A DNA stretch of 64,000 bases from Polytrichum commune. Taxonomy: Eukaryota; Streptophyta; Polytrichopsida; Polytrichales; Polytrichaceae. The first letter of the stretch is position 1. The number at the start of each line of letters is the position of its first letter. Below are positions 50,168-62,472 of this stretch, piece by piece. The position numbers and the translations under genes were made by a program. The stretch covers positions 32,178,001 through 32,242,000 of the forward strand of contig OX485804.1 of assembly GCA_950295325.1 (NCBI GenBank). The letters run 5' to 3'. The notes beneath the pieces are model-generated. The model ran no database searches. It saw nothing but the letters and a program-made list of their open reading frames with translations, and was not told the origin of the DNA.

Positions 50168-51466
50168 TCACCAATCCTCTTCCAACCTGATGCCTTCATA
50201 TTTCTCAAGGTTCCGCCATTTATCTTTGATATCGACCTCCGTGCGTCCAGAAAAGATCTCAGTGTTTCTAGTAAGAATCCATTTCCACCGGCCCTTTCCA
50301 AATTTTGCCACTTCCTGCTTCAAAGTTGCAACCTCCACATCAGACCACTTCCGTACCTTGCGCCTGTTGCCTCCTGACATCGAGGAGCGTGGTTGATTTG
50401 TTGTTTGTGGTCTGCTCAGAGCCTGCTTTTCCTTCTTAGAAATCCTAATGGGAGGTAGTCGGACTCGACCTGAAGCAGACGGGGAATCGTCTGGTTGTGA
50501 ACTGTCCTCAATCTTATCATCCTCGTCGTCGTCCCAGCATTGTGCTTGTGCAGATGGGTGAGGGTCTAAAAGACTGCGTTTAATTCCAGGCTCTGTATTC
50601 GGTTTAGTTTTGTCTGGATAACATGCTGGTGATTCAGCAACAGCGCCTTTTCTCAAAAGTCCTGGCAATGGATCCTTCACAACCTTTTGAAGCTCTGCAC
50701 AGCTATCCACCAACTCCTGTCTTGCTCCCTCCAACTCAATGCTTTTCCCACAACCAACCTCCTTGCGAACCTCCTTACTGCCAATGTTCAGACTGGTGAC
50801 CAATTCTGCAGGTAGCCAATTCATCATTCCACTAGGCTTGTACAAGCCTTTCAACACCGCTTGTTCGGTTTTCTCCAGAAAGCAGGGACCCAGTGCATCC
50901 CAGACACTTTGAATCAAAGAGCATAGTTTCTTCTCAGCTTCAGCTTCCTTCATCCTGTCCTTTAATGCCGAATCATTTTCAGCGGCCGAACGATCCAGTA
51001 GTTGCTGCATCTCTGCTTTGAGATTCTTTATTGACTCCTTAAGTCTGTCCCACAACAACTCATCTTGTGAGTCTGAAGTCCTCTCTACAGAGCATACCTT
51101 CAACTTCTTACTTCGCTCTCCTGTATGTGCACGTGAAACTCCACCTCCCAAGTCAGTTGATAGGTTCGAACCAATGTGATTGGTGACAGCATAAAGAAGA
51201 GCCTCAAGAGTTTCTACGGTCTCCTTCCCAACTAAACCCCTAGCAACTTGACTGGAAAGCTCATTGAGCAATACAATCTGCTTCAAGCGAGGAACATCTT
51301 GTGGAAATGTAAGTGAATCTGTCAGCTCTCTGATCAGCTTCGCATCTGATGTGAATTTCAGGACATACTCCCAAATCCAGACCCTAACAAGCTTATCCCC
51401 GGGTGTGTCCTCCTTCATCAACATCCGGTAGGCGGCGGAGACATCTGAACTTCTGTCTCTCGTCAT
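50168..51466 (-). CDS. TRF-like (telobox Myb) DNA-binding protein, intronless
   Basis: One uninterrupted frame of 432 aa runs from ATG at 51466 to TGA. The C-terminus is a single Myb/telobox domain: RKWSDVEVATLKQEVAKFGK, then WKWILTRN, then VDIKDKWRNL, the signature of telomeric-repeat-binding (TRF/TRFL) proteins. An N-terminal helical region (VRVWIWEYVLKFTSDAKLI; VLLNELSSQVARGLVGKE) is followed by a charged coiled-coil-like stretch (LKDRMKEAEAEKKLCSLI) and an acidic patch (CWDDDEDDKIEDSS). It probably binds TTTAGGG-type DNA in the nucleus, at telomeres or telo-box promoters. The lack of introns contrasts with the intron-rich neighbours, and a retrocopy origin is possible. A leader intron is possible, since a family B copy lies at about 51690-51940 upstream. 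Confidence 0.85.
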   Translation of the reverse strand: MTRDRSSDVSAAYRMLMKEDTPGDKLVRVWIWEYVLKFTSDAKLIRELTDSLTFPQDVPRLKQIVLLNELSSQVARGLVGKETVETLEALLYAVTNHIGSNLSTDLGGGVSRAHTGERSKKLKVCSVERTSDSQDELLWDRLKESIKNLKAEMQQLLDRSAAENDSALKDRMKEAEAEKKLCSLIQSVWDALGPCFLEKTEQAVLKGLYKPSGMMNWLPAELVTSLNIGSKEVRKEVGCGKSIELEGARQELVDSCAELQKVVKDPLPGLLRKGAVAESPACYPDKTKPNTEPGIKRSLLDPHPSAQAQCWDDDEDDKIEDSSQPDDSPSASGRVRLPPIRISKKEKQALSRPQTTNQPRSSMSGGNRRKVRKWSDVEVATLKQEVAKFGKGRWKWILTRNTEIFSGRTEVDIKDKWRNLEKYEGIRLEEDW

Positions 51467-51684
51467 TTTCCCCTATTCACCGCCACCCTTTTCTCTGAGC
51501 TCCAAGCTTTACGAATTCTTCATCACTTTCACTTGCTTTCTCCAAATTAAGCATCCTGGTGCTACATATGCGCAGGGTCTCTTTCCTCACCTCTCACATG
51601 TACCGGCTCTCCAATTTACATTCGACAGCCACCACCTGCAAATCACATTAAAGCAAGCGAACCTGATTCGATTACTCGTCTTAA

Positions 51685-51945
51685 ACATAAATCTATATTT
51701 GAGGAGCGTGTGAGATGTGGATCTAAGAACGGACGCCAGAAAGACATGTGTTTAAAAGAGAATTGGAGAATGTGTTCATGATTTGCTAACCATTCGAGGT
51801 CAATATCAATTTGGAGGGACATATAAACGACCACGATTTGGATTCGCTTTTCATCTCGCACTAATTGCATGTTTCATATCCTTCGAGAAGTAAATGCAGA
51901 GCCAAAAAAAATCCATTTAAAACCCGCTTACCTTGGGAACTTCCA
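51685..51945 (+). repeat. repeat family B, copy upstream of TRF-like gene
   Basis: Blocks 'aacggacgccagaaagacat', 'aaccattcgaggtcaatatc' and 'catatccttcgagaagtaaa' are followed by 'catttaaaacccgcttacct'. The central part is shortened relative to 19430. Confidence 0.55.
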
Positions 51946-53564
51946 CGGCCATCAATTGCATTCAAATCTACTGGCTCTCTCATATACATCCCACAACCAC
52001 CACCTGCACCGAAATCCATCAACGCTAAGGTCAGATCAAAACCCTGATAAGCTTCCACATATGTCAAATCCTCCGCCAACCGCAACATGAAGAGGAAGAC
52101 AGTACCAAGGACGCAAGGCAGATATTGAAGCGCTTATGCCCCCACACAAGCAAATGCACCAAAAGCGCAAAACCGCATCGAAGGAACGAATCGACGCATA
52201 ACCTGGATTGCAACATACTAAGGCAAACTGCCAAGCTCCGCCAACTTCAAGGGGAAAAAAGAACGAAAGACGGCTTCTGCTGGATTGTATCGACTCTCTC
52301 GCGTGCGAAGTATGGAGCAATTTCCGAAGCGATAGTGCAACACTCACTTTGCAAGTCGTGCGTCTTTCGGTGATTTTTCCAAGAGCGTCCGAAGTTTGAA
52401 CGTCGGGGAGCCAAACCCTAAGGGCTGGGTTTACGTTACGGTCTGAGTCCAAAATGGCCCTTGCTTTTGGACACAAGCAGCTTGAAGATGAAGATTAGCG
52501 AATAGCAAAAGAGTATGGCTATGCTACTGTATGTAGCCTCCAAGATTATAAGAGCTCGTTATAGTACCGCCGGTCTTGTGCACATCAAGACAATTTTAGT
52601 TCATTAGTTCATTAGTTATCCGCTTGGGGTGAGTTTCCATGTAGGTCACTCGCCCACTACATTCTAGATAATAGTGGGTTGGAGGTGTTCACATGCAGAA
52701 AAGCACAAGCCGTCAACCAATCACATTTTGGTGGCCTATTAAAATGTGGAGGGCCTTAGACACATGCTGCTAGACTTTCATGCACTCACTAAAGCGTTTT
52801 TTAGCCTACAAATGTCGGTCATCCAAGGATTGAAGACATGTTTTAGAAGGAGGAGGAGGTTAAGTTGGGTTTGGATTTGAGAAGATGAGAGTGGTTAGTT
52901 GGCATATATGAACTCTACCCCACAAGATTCCATCTACATTTGGACGGGTTTGTCCTTATTCCCACTAGAATATGGTGAGCAAGTGACCTACATGGAAACT
53001 CACTTTGACTCAACCAATGCGAGACTTCAGTTAGACCCAACAACCCAGGTTTTGGCCCCTAGTCATTATTTTCAACCTTGTTGCCATGATCTCCGGGATT
53101 GTAGGGTAGAGAAAAGTGCATGAACAAACCACAGTTCATGTGGTGAGGATCACCTCATGGCTTAGCCACGCGACTCATCTCATGAGGCCCATAAATACGG
53201 TAGTTGTTGCCACATGGAGGCATGTAGTCATGGGAGTGGTGGCCAGGTGCACCCTGCGCGATAGTTAACTGCCTTCATGAGCCCAAAGCAATGATTATGA
53301 GTCCCTTGTGCCAACTCTATACATGATTGGGTTGAATTAAGGTATTAATTCAAGTGCATAGGTGTGACGGGACGGGATGGACATAAGATTGCCGGGATGT
53401 TAATTCATATACACAAGTGCAACAGACCGGGATGGCAAGGGTCCAATCTAGCAGTGTAAAGTGATCCTCAGTTTCTAGGCACAATAGTTATTATAGTCAT
53501 ATTATCTATCCGCTAGGGATATGTGAACTCGATTGGGAACGTGGGAACTTCATCTTCCTCCCAT

Positions 53565-53578
53565 AAACCCTAAACCCT
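53565..53578 (+). promoter_or_regulatory. double telo-box upstream of the TPR gene
   Basis: AAACCCTAAACCCT lies about 420 bases before the predicted ATG at 53989. Telo-boxes are bound by Myb/telobox proteins, the class encoded by the neighbouring gene at 50168-51466. Confidence 0.5.
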
Positions 53579-53988
53579 GACCACCCCGCTGCCGAACCCA
53601 TGGAGCTCGCTTCCATCCAATTTGGATTCAGGATTCGCAGCAAACTTCGCCAAATCATTCGATCTCCAAACAAAAATGTAAACTCCCGCGGGACAATGAT
53701 CGTAGAGCCGCAATTTGAATTCCGCCTCCATGTGTGTTCGTCTTGCCAATGGCTTAACGAGAGAAGTCGACTTTCTACTACAGCCATGCCTTACGAGCAA
53801 AAAATTGTAGGAATGCTGTGAAGGGTTTTGTTTTCGTTCAGAAATCCCTTGAGTTCGAAAATCAGTGAGCCATTTTTTTCGAATGATTGAAAATTCGTTT
53901 CGTATCTGACGATGCAGAGAGTAATTTTGGGAGGTGAAATTTGCGAAGCAATTCTCTGAGCTCAAGGAGGCGTTTGGTTGCTACGACC

Positions 53989-56900
53989 ATGGCGAACGCA
54001 CTTGTGTGCTGCCCAACCTCAGTGTCACTGCTTCCTTTGCACAGGTACACTATTCTCTCTTTCTTGAGTTTTCAGCAATTGGCTTAATGTGGGCGTGGTT
54101 TCTTGAAGGTATGTTTGCTTATTGGATCAGCGAGCTCAAGAACTCATTCAGCTAGAATTTACGAATGTTTGAGGAAGAATGCCAGTGAGACTTTTGCGAT
54201 CAGAGTTAGGATGCTCATGGGGATTTCCAGTCACCGAACCGAATTTCGTATCCTCTCGGGGATCTCCAATCATATTGCAAATTCCATGCTCATAAAGTGG
54301 TTGTGTAGGGGCCCATTTCGAGGTTCACATGTGCTTAGAATCATTTTTGTGTGCCTAGTCAGGTGGGTGTCAGGCGGTGTGTAAAAGAATAGTCTACCAC
54401 ACTGAAACAAGCATGTCTTGTGTTTGAAACTCTACTTATGAGTGCCTAGGAGGCAACTATTGGATAATATGGAAGTGGTCTTAGAATGGTTATTAAATAA
54501 GACTTCGTTCCTTCAAGGTTCACATGTCCTTAGAATGACATGTGCCTACTCAAATGTTAGACGGTGTGTAAGAGGTTAGTCTGCCACAGGAGATAAGCAT
54601 GTCTTGTGTTGAAAACTTTCCCTATGAGGCACATGAGGCACATGTTGTATACAGAAGTTTTCCCAAAGTGGTTACAAAATAAACTCCACTCCTTCCTTCT
54701 TCAATTTGAAGTAGTCCCAAAGTGGTTCCGCCACTCCTTCTCCAGCCACCAGCTGCCAACATCAAGTTCCACGAATGAAAGTCGACATATTTCTGAGGTT
54801 GTGCAACTATGTCTAGAATGGTTTGATCACTTGTGATATACTCAGTATCACAGATTTGTTGCAGATAGTAATTTGGTGTTGGCAATAACACTTGAATTCT
54901 GAACAGACATTTTCCTACCTCTTAGCAAAATTAAATAGAAATACTGTACATATAATGCATGTCTCTTTTCTGTGTGACCCCTGCATGGGTCTTACAAAGT
55001 TGGTGGAAGGGTGCAATGTGAACCAAATGTAGATCGATTTTGAAATTGTAGGCAATCACCTGAATATGCTGTTCTCAATAGTCCTTGAGGGACATGACCT
55101 CAGGTTTGTGAGATGCATATGAGCCTCACTGAATATGAGGGTGCTTTTCTATGATTAATTTTTTTAATGTTATAAACCTTGACACGCGTGCAGGGGAAGT
55201 CATGGTTCTCATCAATGGGCGCAATGTTCGACAAGGGGGCGAATAGGCTTCGGCTTCTCATCTCAAGCTTGTTGGAGTAGATTGAAATCAAAGCATAAGC
55301 AAAGAGTGGGAAATGTAGTGTTTAAAAACGATTTGCAACATGGATGCTTATCTCCAACATACGAAGGTTTCTTATTTTCGCAAAATCTTGCTCCAAGCTT
55401 GGTACATCCAGGAATCAGGTGAAAAATCGATGTCTTGAACTTCAGCACAAATTTTTGCCATAATCTATGTACAAGAACTCGTGCTAAGATTCAAGCGCAG
55501 GTTTGCCAGGATATAAGGTCATGTCTTCTTGCTGTTGTATACAACATGCAATATTACATTGCTTGAGGATTTGGTTTTTGTCAAGAGAAATCTAAGGAGG
55601 AGGACCACGTATGGGAGAATAATGTTGAAGCCCAAGAACAGTAATTTCAATTGAAAGACATGATAGTGTATCTTCAACAATATGACTTCATTATTCTTTA
55701 GATTTATTGAAAGACAACTATTCTCTATGTCACCACCTACTGCAGTCTGGTCTCACTGTTTGCTTGACACAGCTGAACTCTAAGAAAGTTGACAATTCTT
55801 TCACAGGAACAGTCAGTTCTACTGGCAGGACTTTTTTGACAAAAATGGAGTTGCAGAAATGCTTATATGTTTTTCTGCATTGTAAGTAACATTTAAAAAA
55901 ATAAAAAATGGCTATTGGCTCTTGACATGGGTATTGGTGCTCTGCATCCACTCCTGCAGGCAAAGGAATAGTCATCGAAGTTACTCACAATCAGAGAAGA
56001 ACTCAGCCTCAGACCAAGGGAGGTAATGATTTCATTCATGAGCTCACTACCTTGATACTGCCCTCTCTTTGCTAAAGATATACTTGTGCCCTCTTAGCAG
56101 TTTGTTTCCTAAGCCCAAGGTTTTTTTATTTAAGAATCTCGCACTTATTGTTTGAGGTGTATCAGTGAGTTGATTGCCCAAGCATCATTGGTCTGATTCA
56201 ATACAGGCCAGAGTTTATAGAATGTCTGAGATACTTATCTGTTGAACCTGGGAGAATCAGGGACTCAGAAGCTACTAGTGTTCCGGAGGTGGAAATAGTG
56301 GGCGACGATGAAGAGGTAGAGGATTTGCCAATGGATGATCGGTTTGAACGATTGGCAGAGGCCATGGCTAGGAATGATGACGAGGCAGCTGAACAAATTA
56401 TGCAAGAGCTAGGGTATGGTCTCCTCAACCCTAATTAACAAAGGGGCTCAACTTATGGCACTTGTACACAAATTCTACAAGTCTCACCAAGTCTCATAAT
56501 CATATTTGTTGTATTTGTGGGTTTGAATCTTAATTTAGTATATGAACTCATGTCATGGACAAAATATACACGTACTCATATGTGACATCAATGATCAAAA
56601 CACTTCGTGTATTTGCATCCAAGGGCACCCTTGCTGAGTATTTGAACCCAAATGTTCAATAACATCATGTGTTCAACTGATTTGAAAAGTGCACTTGAAG
56701 AATGAGTTTATATAAGGTAGGGTCGCTTTTGAAACAATTAGCTAGAATTGGAAGCTCAATTAGTACAAGTTTTTGCGCATGAACAGGCCCAGATTGGGCC
56801 TCTTAGACGTTAAGGGTTAAGTTTACTCCTCGATCAGTATTTATTGAATCACGTAGACCTGTTGAGAAGTGTTGTACAGTATGTTATGTTGGTTCTATCT

Positions 56901-59900
56901 GTTCCATATGTAGACAGATCTGTTCAAGTACATCACACATCCTACGTTCACTTGAAAACTGAAGTTTGCTGGAGGTCATTTCTGATGTGGAGCAGAAACC
57001 CGATTAAAGTGAGGGAGTTGAGAGTTTTGATGGACGGTGTGACCAACCTGGAGGAAAACCTACAAGAGCTTTACACTGAAGTGAACAGGATAATTAAAGA
57101 AGGTGATACAGAAACCGCTCGAGAAATAGTTGATGCAAATTATGAAGCTCTCTTGAGTCAACTTGGAGATGAAGCTGCAGGGATAGAACAGGCCGCAATG
57201 CTTGACATACTGGCCCAGCTCCGCCTGAGCTTAGGTGATTATGATGAAGTTGAACAACTTCTTGCCCAGGTTGGTGAAATTCACAAATATATCACATACA
57301 TGATTTGACTTCACTGTGGTTGTGATTCTTCCATTCATTTGCTGAAGGTGCGTTTACAAACGATCACCAGTTTGGTGGTTGACGGTTGTAGTTTGCTTTC
57401 TTTGGTTCTATTTTTTAAGGGACAAGGAGGGATAAGGTGCTTTGACTACAACCACAACCACAACTACTCTACCTTGCCCAACTACAATACGAGGTGTAGT
57501 TGGGAGTAGTTGCAATGGTTGTATGCTACTTTTGTCTGGTTCTATTTTGTTTGTAGTTACTTTGTGGCACCGAGCAAGAACTTCAAGGCCAAAGCATAAG
57601 AGAGGATTTGTAGGAGGCAGTTACTCTTAGACAAACTTACAATAAATTAATTGTTTGTCTCCACTTCACCAATTGCACCAATAGGAGGGATGATCGTTGA
57701 GGTCAAATCCTCTATTCACTACAAGTGTAGTTGTGTGTAAATAAAAAGAAGAAGTTGTTGTGGCTGAAAGTGGGCCCAAACCTTAACCACCCACAACCAC
57801 TCAAGTAATTGACTGTAAACTGTGCAGATAAGAGATATATTGAAAAAAGTAGGCCCGGATACCCATCAACCTTTGCTAGACAATATCCTGGGTCACATGG
57901 GGCAGATGTATTCGGCTCTTGGCAAGCCTGCTGAAGCAGTGCCCATGCTTGAAGACAGCCTTGAAATTCAAGAAAATATAATGGGTGAGGTCATTACTCA
58001 AATTCTATATCATGAATTTCTCATGCATATTTGTTTGACTTGGGGACCTTAAAAAAGCGTCCAAATTGCATATGTGCTCTGTGTTTGTTGGCCACCCATA
58101 ATCATCATCACATTTTCAATCTTCTCATTGGTGTAGCAGGTTATTGCTGTCCACTCTAGAATGGTAAATGAGGAATTATGTCAGTTATTTTGCATTGTCT
58201 AAATACTTTCTGACTGTCTACAGAATCCAAATGTTCACACTTGAAACGACATGTGCCATAGAGAACAGGTTGTAGTGTTTTGAAGGTTTGTAGTTTAAAG
58301 GTTGACTGTATATATCCGTGAATTGTGTGTACAGGTCCAGACAGTCCATTTATCATTAAGCTATTGGTGGATCTTGCGAACACATATGTAGAAAATGATG
58401 AGGATGACAAGGCTATTGAGACGTATAGGAGAGTTATTTCAACCATTGAGAAGGCATCTGATCCTAGCGATGAGCGCTTGGCACAACCTCTTGCAGAAAT
58501 TAGCCATTTGCTTTTAGGGGAGGGCAAATTCGATGAGGCTGAAGTAGCTATACGCAGGTATGTGTTGTTTACTCTCACTGGAAACGAGGAGGCTGATTTA
58601 GATAATTGACGTCTCATGTACGAATTACAATTAGTATATTGGCAGAAATTACAATCAGTATATTGGCAGAAGTAACAGACATATCATATGGCGGTTTTCT
58701 TGTAGTAATCAATAGCAAATGCCACAGAAATGCAACTGCAGGAGACTGAAGATTATTTGAAATGATGTGGTGTGAATAAAATAAAATAATATATTTCTCA
58801 CCATATTAACTCTTAAATGTCCAAAAGATCCAGTCTCGTTGGTGCTATGTATTATTCTCAGCCAATCCTATGAGCCTAGACCCCTACTTAAATTGTGCAA
58901 TCCATTTTCTGAGTTCTTAATCCAGAATGTTGTATAATATAAAGTGAAAAATACTTGTTGTATATACAAGTGTATTCTGAAATAGAAAACGTGTAGACTA
59001 TTCATATATCCGTGATATTCTATTAAACCTATTTGTTGTTCTCTAAAGTGTCAAATACATCCTTCTATACTCATCAAAGAAGTTTCTGATTCTAGGTTTA
59101 TCCTTCACACAACATAGAAATTGTATTTCTAAAAAACTGGCTGGGTAGCAGTTTTTGATGACCCACTGAGCAGGACATTGAAAATTAAGAAAGGCTCAAG
59201 ACGGGGTTTCCTTGTCCTGTATGCAGTCATTAGTGAGGTGCAAGGTGATTGGCAAATAGCAGTGGGAAAGAATCAGGATTATCTTCATTTATGTCCAAAT
59301 TCCAAAGGCACATAGAAAAGCTAGGCAAAGAGTTGTTAGTAATTTCATGCTTCTCTCACCATTTTCAGAGCTTTGCACATTGTGGAGAGCTCGTTGGGAA
59401 AAGAACACTGGCAAGCTGGTTCAGCTACATGTGCACTTGCCCGAGCTAAAGTTGCAAAAGGTATGTTCTTGAATACATCAATCTTGAGTCTAGAGCAGCC
59501 TGAGTGTTGGACCGGTATCATCTTTTATTTTTTAACCAATTGGGTATATATAATATGGATATCATCTTTTGATACAAGTAGGGTATGGGTGGTTGAGGAT
59601 ATTTTTGTTTTCATACCATTCGGGTCTACATATATTCCTAGCACCTTCAACCCTAGGTAAAGAACCTAGTATCAATATGGTATTAACCCAAATAATGGCT
59701 TGGGTAGACAAAGATTTTTTCATCTTGTGGTACCCACCAAGTGTTAATATCTGGTATTACAATTAAGATACTGGTCGGGTAGGTCCTTTGATACCATAAT
59801 TGATATTGTATATTGATACCATACATTCACCTATATACTGGTCCAACATTGGTTTAGACACACTAGGACTGCAGCTACTACAGTAAACAATTTTTCTCTC

Positions 59901-62472
59901 GGCGGCTGTTCAACAATATAAGCCAATTTGGCTTTGAAGCTGCTGACAGAACTCTCCAATGAATTATTTATTGTTGAACATAGTAGAATCTGATGAAGAG
60001 ATGTATTTCATGTTCATTGTCCATCTGTAGTCTAAGCCAAGCATTTCCACTTTATCCTGTGAAATACCCAACCAAGCTGAAACTTTGCTTTGGACTATAT
60101 TCATGGTCACTGCAACACAAGACGATATGTATAATCTGCTAAGTACTTTTGTACACTAACCACAAGTATGTTAAGATCATGTGCGTAGTGTTGTTTATAA
60201 TGTTATAATATTGATGTGCTGGGATGTATCATGTGTGTCAAGGTCAATATGATGAGGCTGTGTATTTCTATCGGAAGGGGCTGGGAATGATGGAGGCCTC
60301 TACTGACATTCCTGAAGATTATTCCTCAACTCTTGAAGCTGTTCGTACTAATTTTGGGGAGCTTCTTGATGGGCTCGAAAGGTTAGTTGACCTAGTTTTA
60401 TTAAAAATCTTGAAGGAAGCTTTATTAGATATTGGGCATGAATGTGTTCTTGATCTCTTCCACCGTGCTTCATATGAATTTTTGGATTTTTATTAGAATT
60501 ATCCTTTTAGTCTCTTAAAAACTCCTGTTTCAGGTTGGAGTTGCGCCCCACTTTTTTGACATTTGATAATGGTCAAGAAACGTTCAAGTGGTGTTAGAAT
60601 CCCCAAATATGATGATATAAAGGGGAGGCGTTTGACTCTGGCCAAAACATGGCTATATAAAAATGCATTTCATGGCAAACTTTTGAAGGCACCTAATATG
60701 GTGCTCTCAAAAGTTTGACAAGGAGTTCATTTTTAAATAGTCATCTTTGGGCCAAAGTCAAACACCTCCCTTCATTTCACCAAATTTGGGGGTTCCAACA
60801 CCACTTGAACACTCCTTAACCACTATCAAATGTCAGCAGTGGGGCAAATCTACCAAAACACAAGTTTTTGAAGAGACTTTAAGGATAACTCCATGACATC
60901 TAAAATAAGTTGTCTCTTGATCCCCAAACTGCAGTATGGTTCCTCAAGTTGTGAGAGATTCACGTGTACTTGCATATTTGTAAATGTGAAAAACTGGACG
61001 AGTACTTCATACCGAATGACCTGTTTCTATTGCAGGTATGATGAAGCCCAGGTTATTTGGGAGGATTGCTTGCAGGAGAAGGAGAAAGAAGTTGGTGAAG
61101 ATTCTCCTGAACTGTCACCCATCTTATTGGGGTTAGCTTCAGCACTTTCAGGTGCTGAAAATTTTAAACAAGCTGAATCCGTACTTTTACGCAGCCTCAA
61201 GCTTTCAGCTGCCCAGTATGGGCCAGATGCACCTCAAACTTCTGTGCCCATGGAGGAATTGGCATCGGTGCTACATCACTTGGATAAAGATGATGAAGCT
61301 GAGCTGCTTGCACGGCAAGTTCTGCGAATTCGAGAATCTGCGAGTGGCCCTCTTCATCCCTCCACTGGTAAGTGATTCTTCGGGGTCACATTTAACGTGA
61401 GGTAGATGTGCCTACTTCGGATACTTTTTCTTACACTAGTGCAAGATGATTAGCAAGTCCAAATCGTGCCCAAGTCCATTTGCCTCATAATTATTGGAGC
61501 TCATATGAGTATCTTATTCATTATCAAAAAATGAGCTCATTAAGAGGTCATATAGGTCCCCTCAATTATGAGCCTAGAATAGTTAGCATATTGTGAGCAT
61601 GTAGTCCAATCTCTTTGAAACATATGTCATTGAAGCTCGTGAATTGTGACCCTATATGAATCATCTACACTAAATATCATATTTAGTGTCACCAATTCTA
61701 ATTGTCTTGCTCAATACTAATTGTAAACCACGGTAGAGGTCACCAACACTAAATGTTAACCCAACATTAATTTGTCATTCCTTGTAAATTTTTTGGGGGA
61801 TAATAGATTTACAGTGTTGCAATTACTGTCACTTATCAAGAGATTTTTCATCAAAATTTCATGACAATATTTGATGGCAAGTTGCTGACAATAGAAGGTA
61901 GGGTTTTTGGCCAATGGACGAACTCATCCATCATCCATGACAGTATTTGTAAACTTAGTCATCCAGAAACTTACCATAGTGACATTAGATGCCATATGAC
62001 ACTAAATATCATATTTAGTGTAGCTATGGCCTTGATTTGGATTTGTACAAATCGCAGGAATTCATATCCTAGGAGAAAAAGCAACCAATTCAGACCCATC
62101 TACCTTAAAGCCTGTGATCAAACAGGTTAGGAGACTGCTCTTAATATATGTTTGTAATAATCTTGAAGAATCATGACACAATCTATTCAAGCATTTGAAC
62201 AAATTTTAAATTTATGCATTACAGGATCGGCATGCAGTACCTTGGCGTCCATTCTACACACGCAGGGCCAACATGAGGAAGCTTTGGACTTGTTGAAGAG
62301 GGTGCTAGCCATTCAAGAGGAACTTGGAGCTGACGATCCAGAAATTGGGTTCACACTGGAACTTATGGTTGTAATGCTAGATGCATTAGACAGAAAGTCG
62401 GAAATACCCGAGATACTACTTAAAATGGAGAGGCTTACAAAGGACCTTGGAACTCGATATGGTATCAATTGA
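53989..62472 (+). CDS. TPR (kinesin-light-chain-like) protein, predicted organellar
   Basis: Eleven predicted exons: 53989-54044, 55194-55418, 55960-56022, 56207-56413, 56996-57269, 57828-57984, 58335-58557, 59369-59460, 60243-60381, 61036-61367 and 62225-62472. All phases agree, giving 671 aa. The first about 90 residues are rich in Ser, Arg and hydroxylated residues with few acids (MANALVCCPTSVSLLPLHR; later TRGRIGFGFSSQACWSRLK), as in chloroplast or mitochondrial leaders. An acidic linker (VEIVGDDEEVEDLP) precedes a chain of about eight TPR-like helix pairs, for example GHMGQMYSALGKPAEAVPML, VDLANTYVENDEDDKAIETY, GQYDEAVYFYRKGLGMM and LASILHTQGQHEEALDLLKR. TPR arrays are protein-binding scaffolds. 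The specific partner is unknown. The exon 4/5 junction has an alternative (donor after 56418). Intron 10 is enlarged by a repeat B composite. Confidence 0.85.
54321..54650. repeat. 195-bp tandem duplication in TPR gene intron 1
   Basis: 'aggttcacatgtgcttagaa' (54321) and 'aggttcacatgtccttagaa' (54516) start two diverged units. Both contain 'cggtgtgtaa' and 'aagcatgtcttgtgtt' blocks. Confidence 0.8.
59505..59849. mobile_element. TIR element TGTTGGACC (345 bp) in TPR gene intron 8
   Basis: The left end TGTTGGACCGGTAT and right end ATACTGGTCCAACA are inverted partners. The interior is rich in 'ggtat/atacc' motifs and has no coding capacity. No clear target duplication is visible. Confidence 0.75.
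60495..60892. mobile_element. family A-related foldback MITE (398 bp) in TPR gene intron 9
   Basis: The end AGAATTATCCTTTTAGTCTC is matched in inverted orientation by GAGACTTTAAGGATAACTCC. Inner blocks also pair ('ttcaagtggtgttagaatcc' with 'ggttccaacaccacttgaac'), so the whole element folds back. The terminal ten bases are like family A but the inner sequence is different, so it is a second subfamily. Confidence 0.85.
61396..62112. mobile_element. composite family B foldback in TPR gene intron 10
   Basis: The left end (from about 61396, 'aggtagatgtgcct') is an inverted family B half. The right end (to about 62112, 'agacccatctacctt') is a forward family B half, so the family B terminus faces outwards on both sides. 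Two identical 23-base near-palindromes, ACACTAAATATCATATTTAG plus TGT, lie inside at 61667-61689 and 61999-62021. The stretch between them may be a nested insertion. Confidence 0.65.

Larger units (their letters stand above)
51467..53988. other. intergenic region between TRF-like gene and TPR gene
   Basis: It probably contains the promoter and leader of the TRF-like gene (51470-52500, GC-richer) and, at the far end, the promoter of the TPR gene (53500-53988). It holds a family B copy and a telo-box. Long minus-strand ORFs at 52036-52476 and 53570-53965 have no recognisable features. Confidence 0.5.

Noticed and set aside
52036-52476. 146-codon minus-strand ORF upstream of the TRF-like gene
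   Set aside because: Composition is unusual and no motif is recognisable. It lies in probable promoter/leader sequence with overlapping ORFs on the other strand.
53570-53965. 131-codon minus-strand ORF near the TPR gene promoter
   Set aside because: No motif, overlaps plus-strand leader and the telo-box. Treated as chance.
57331-57827. Possible inverted-repeat element in TPR gene intron 5
   Set aside because: Repeated 'accacaacca'-like words occur, but no convincing paired ends could be aligned by eye.
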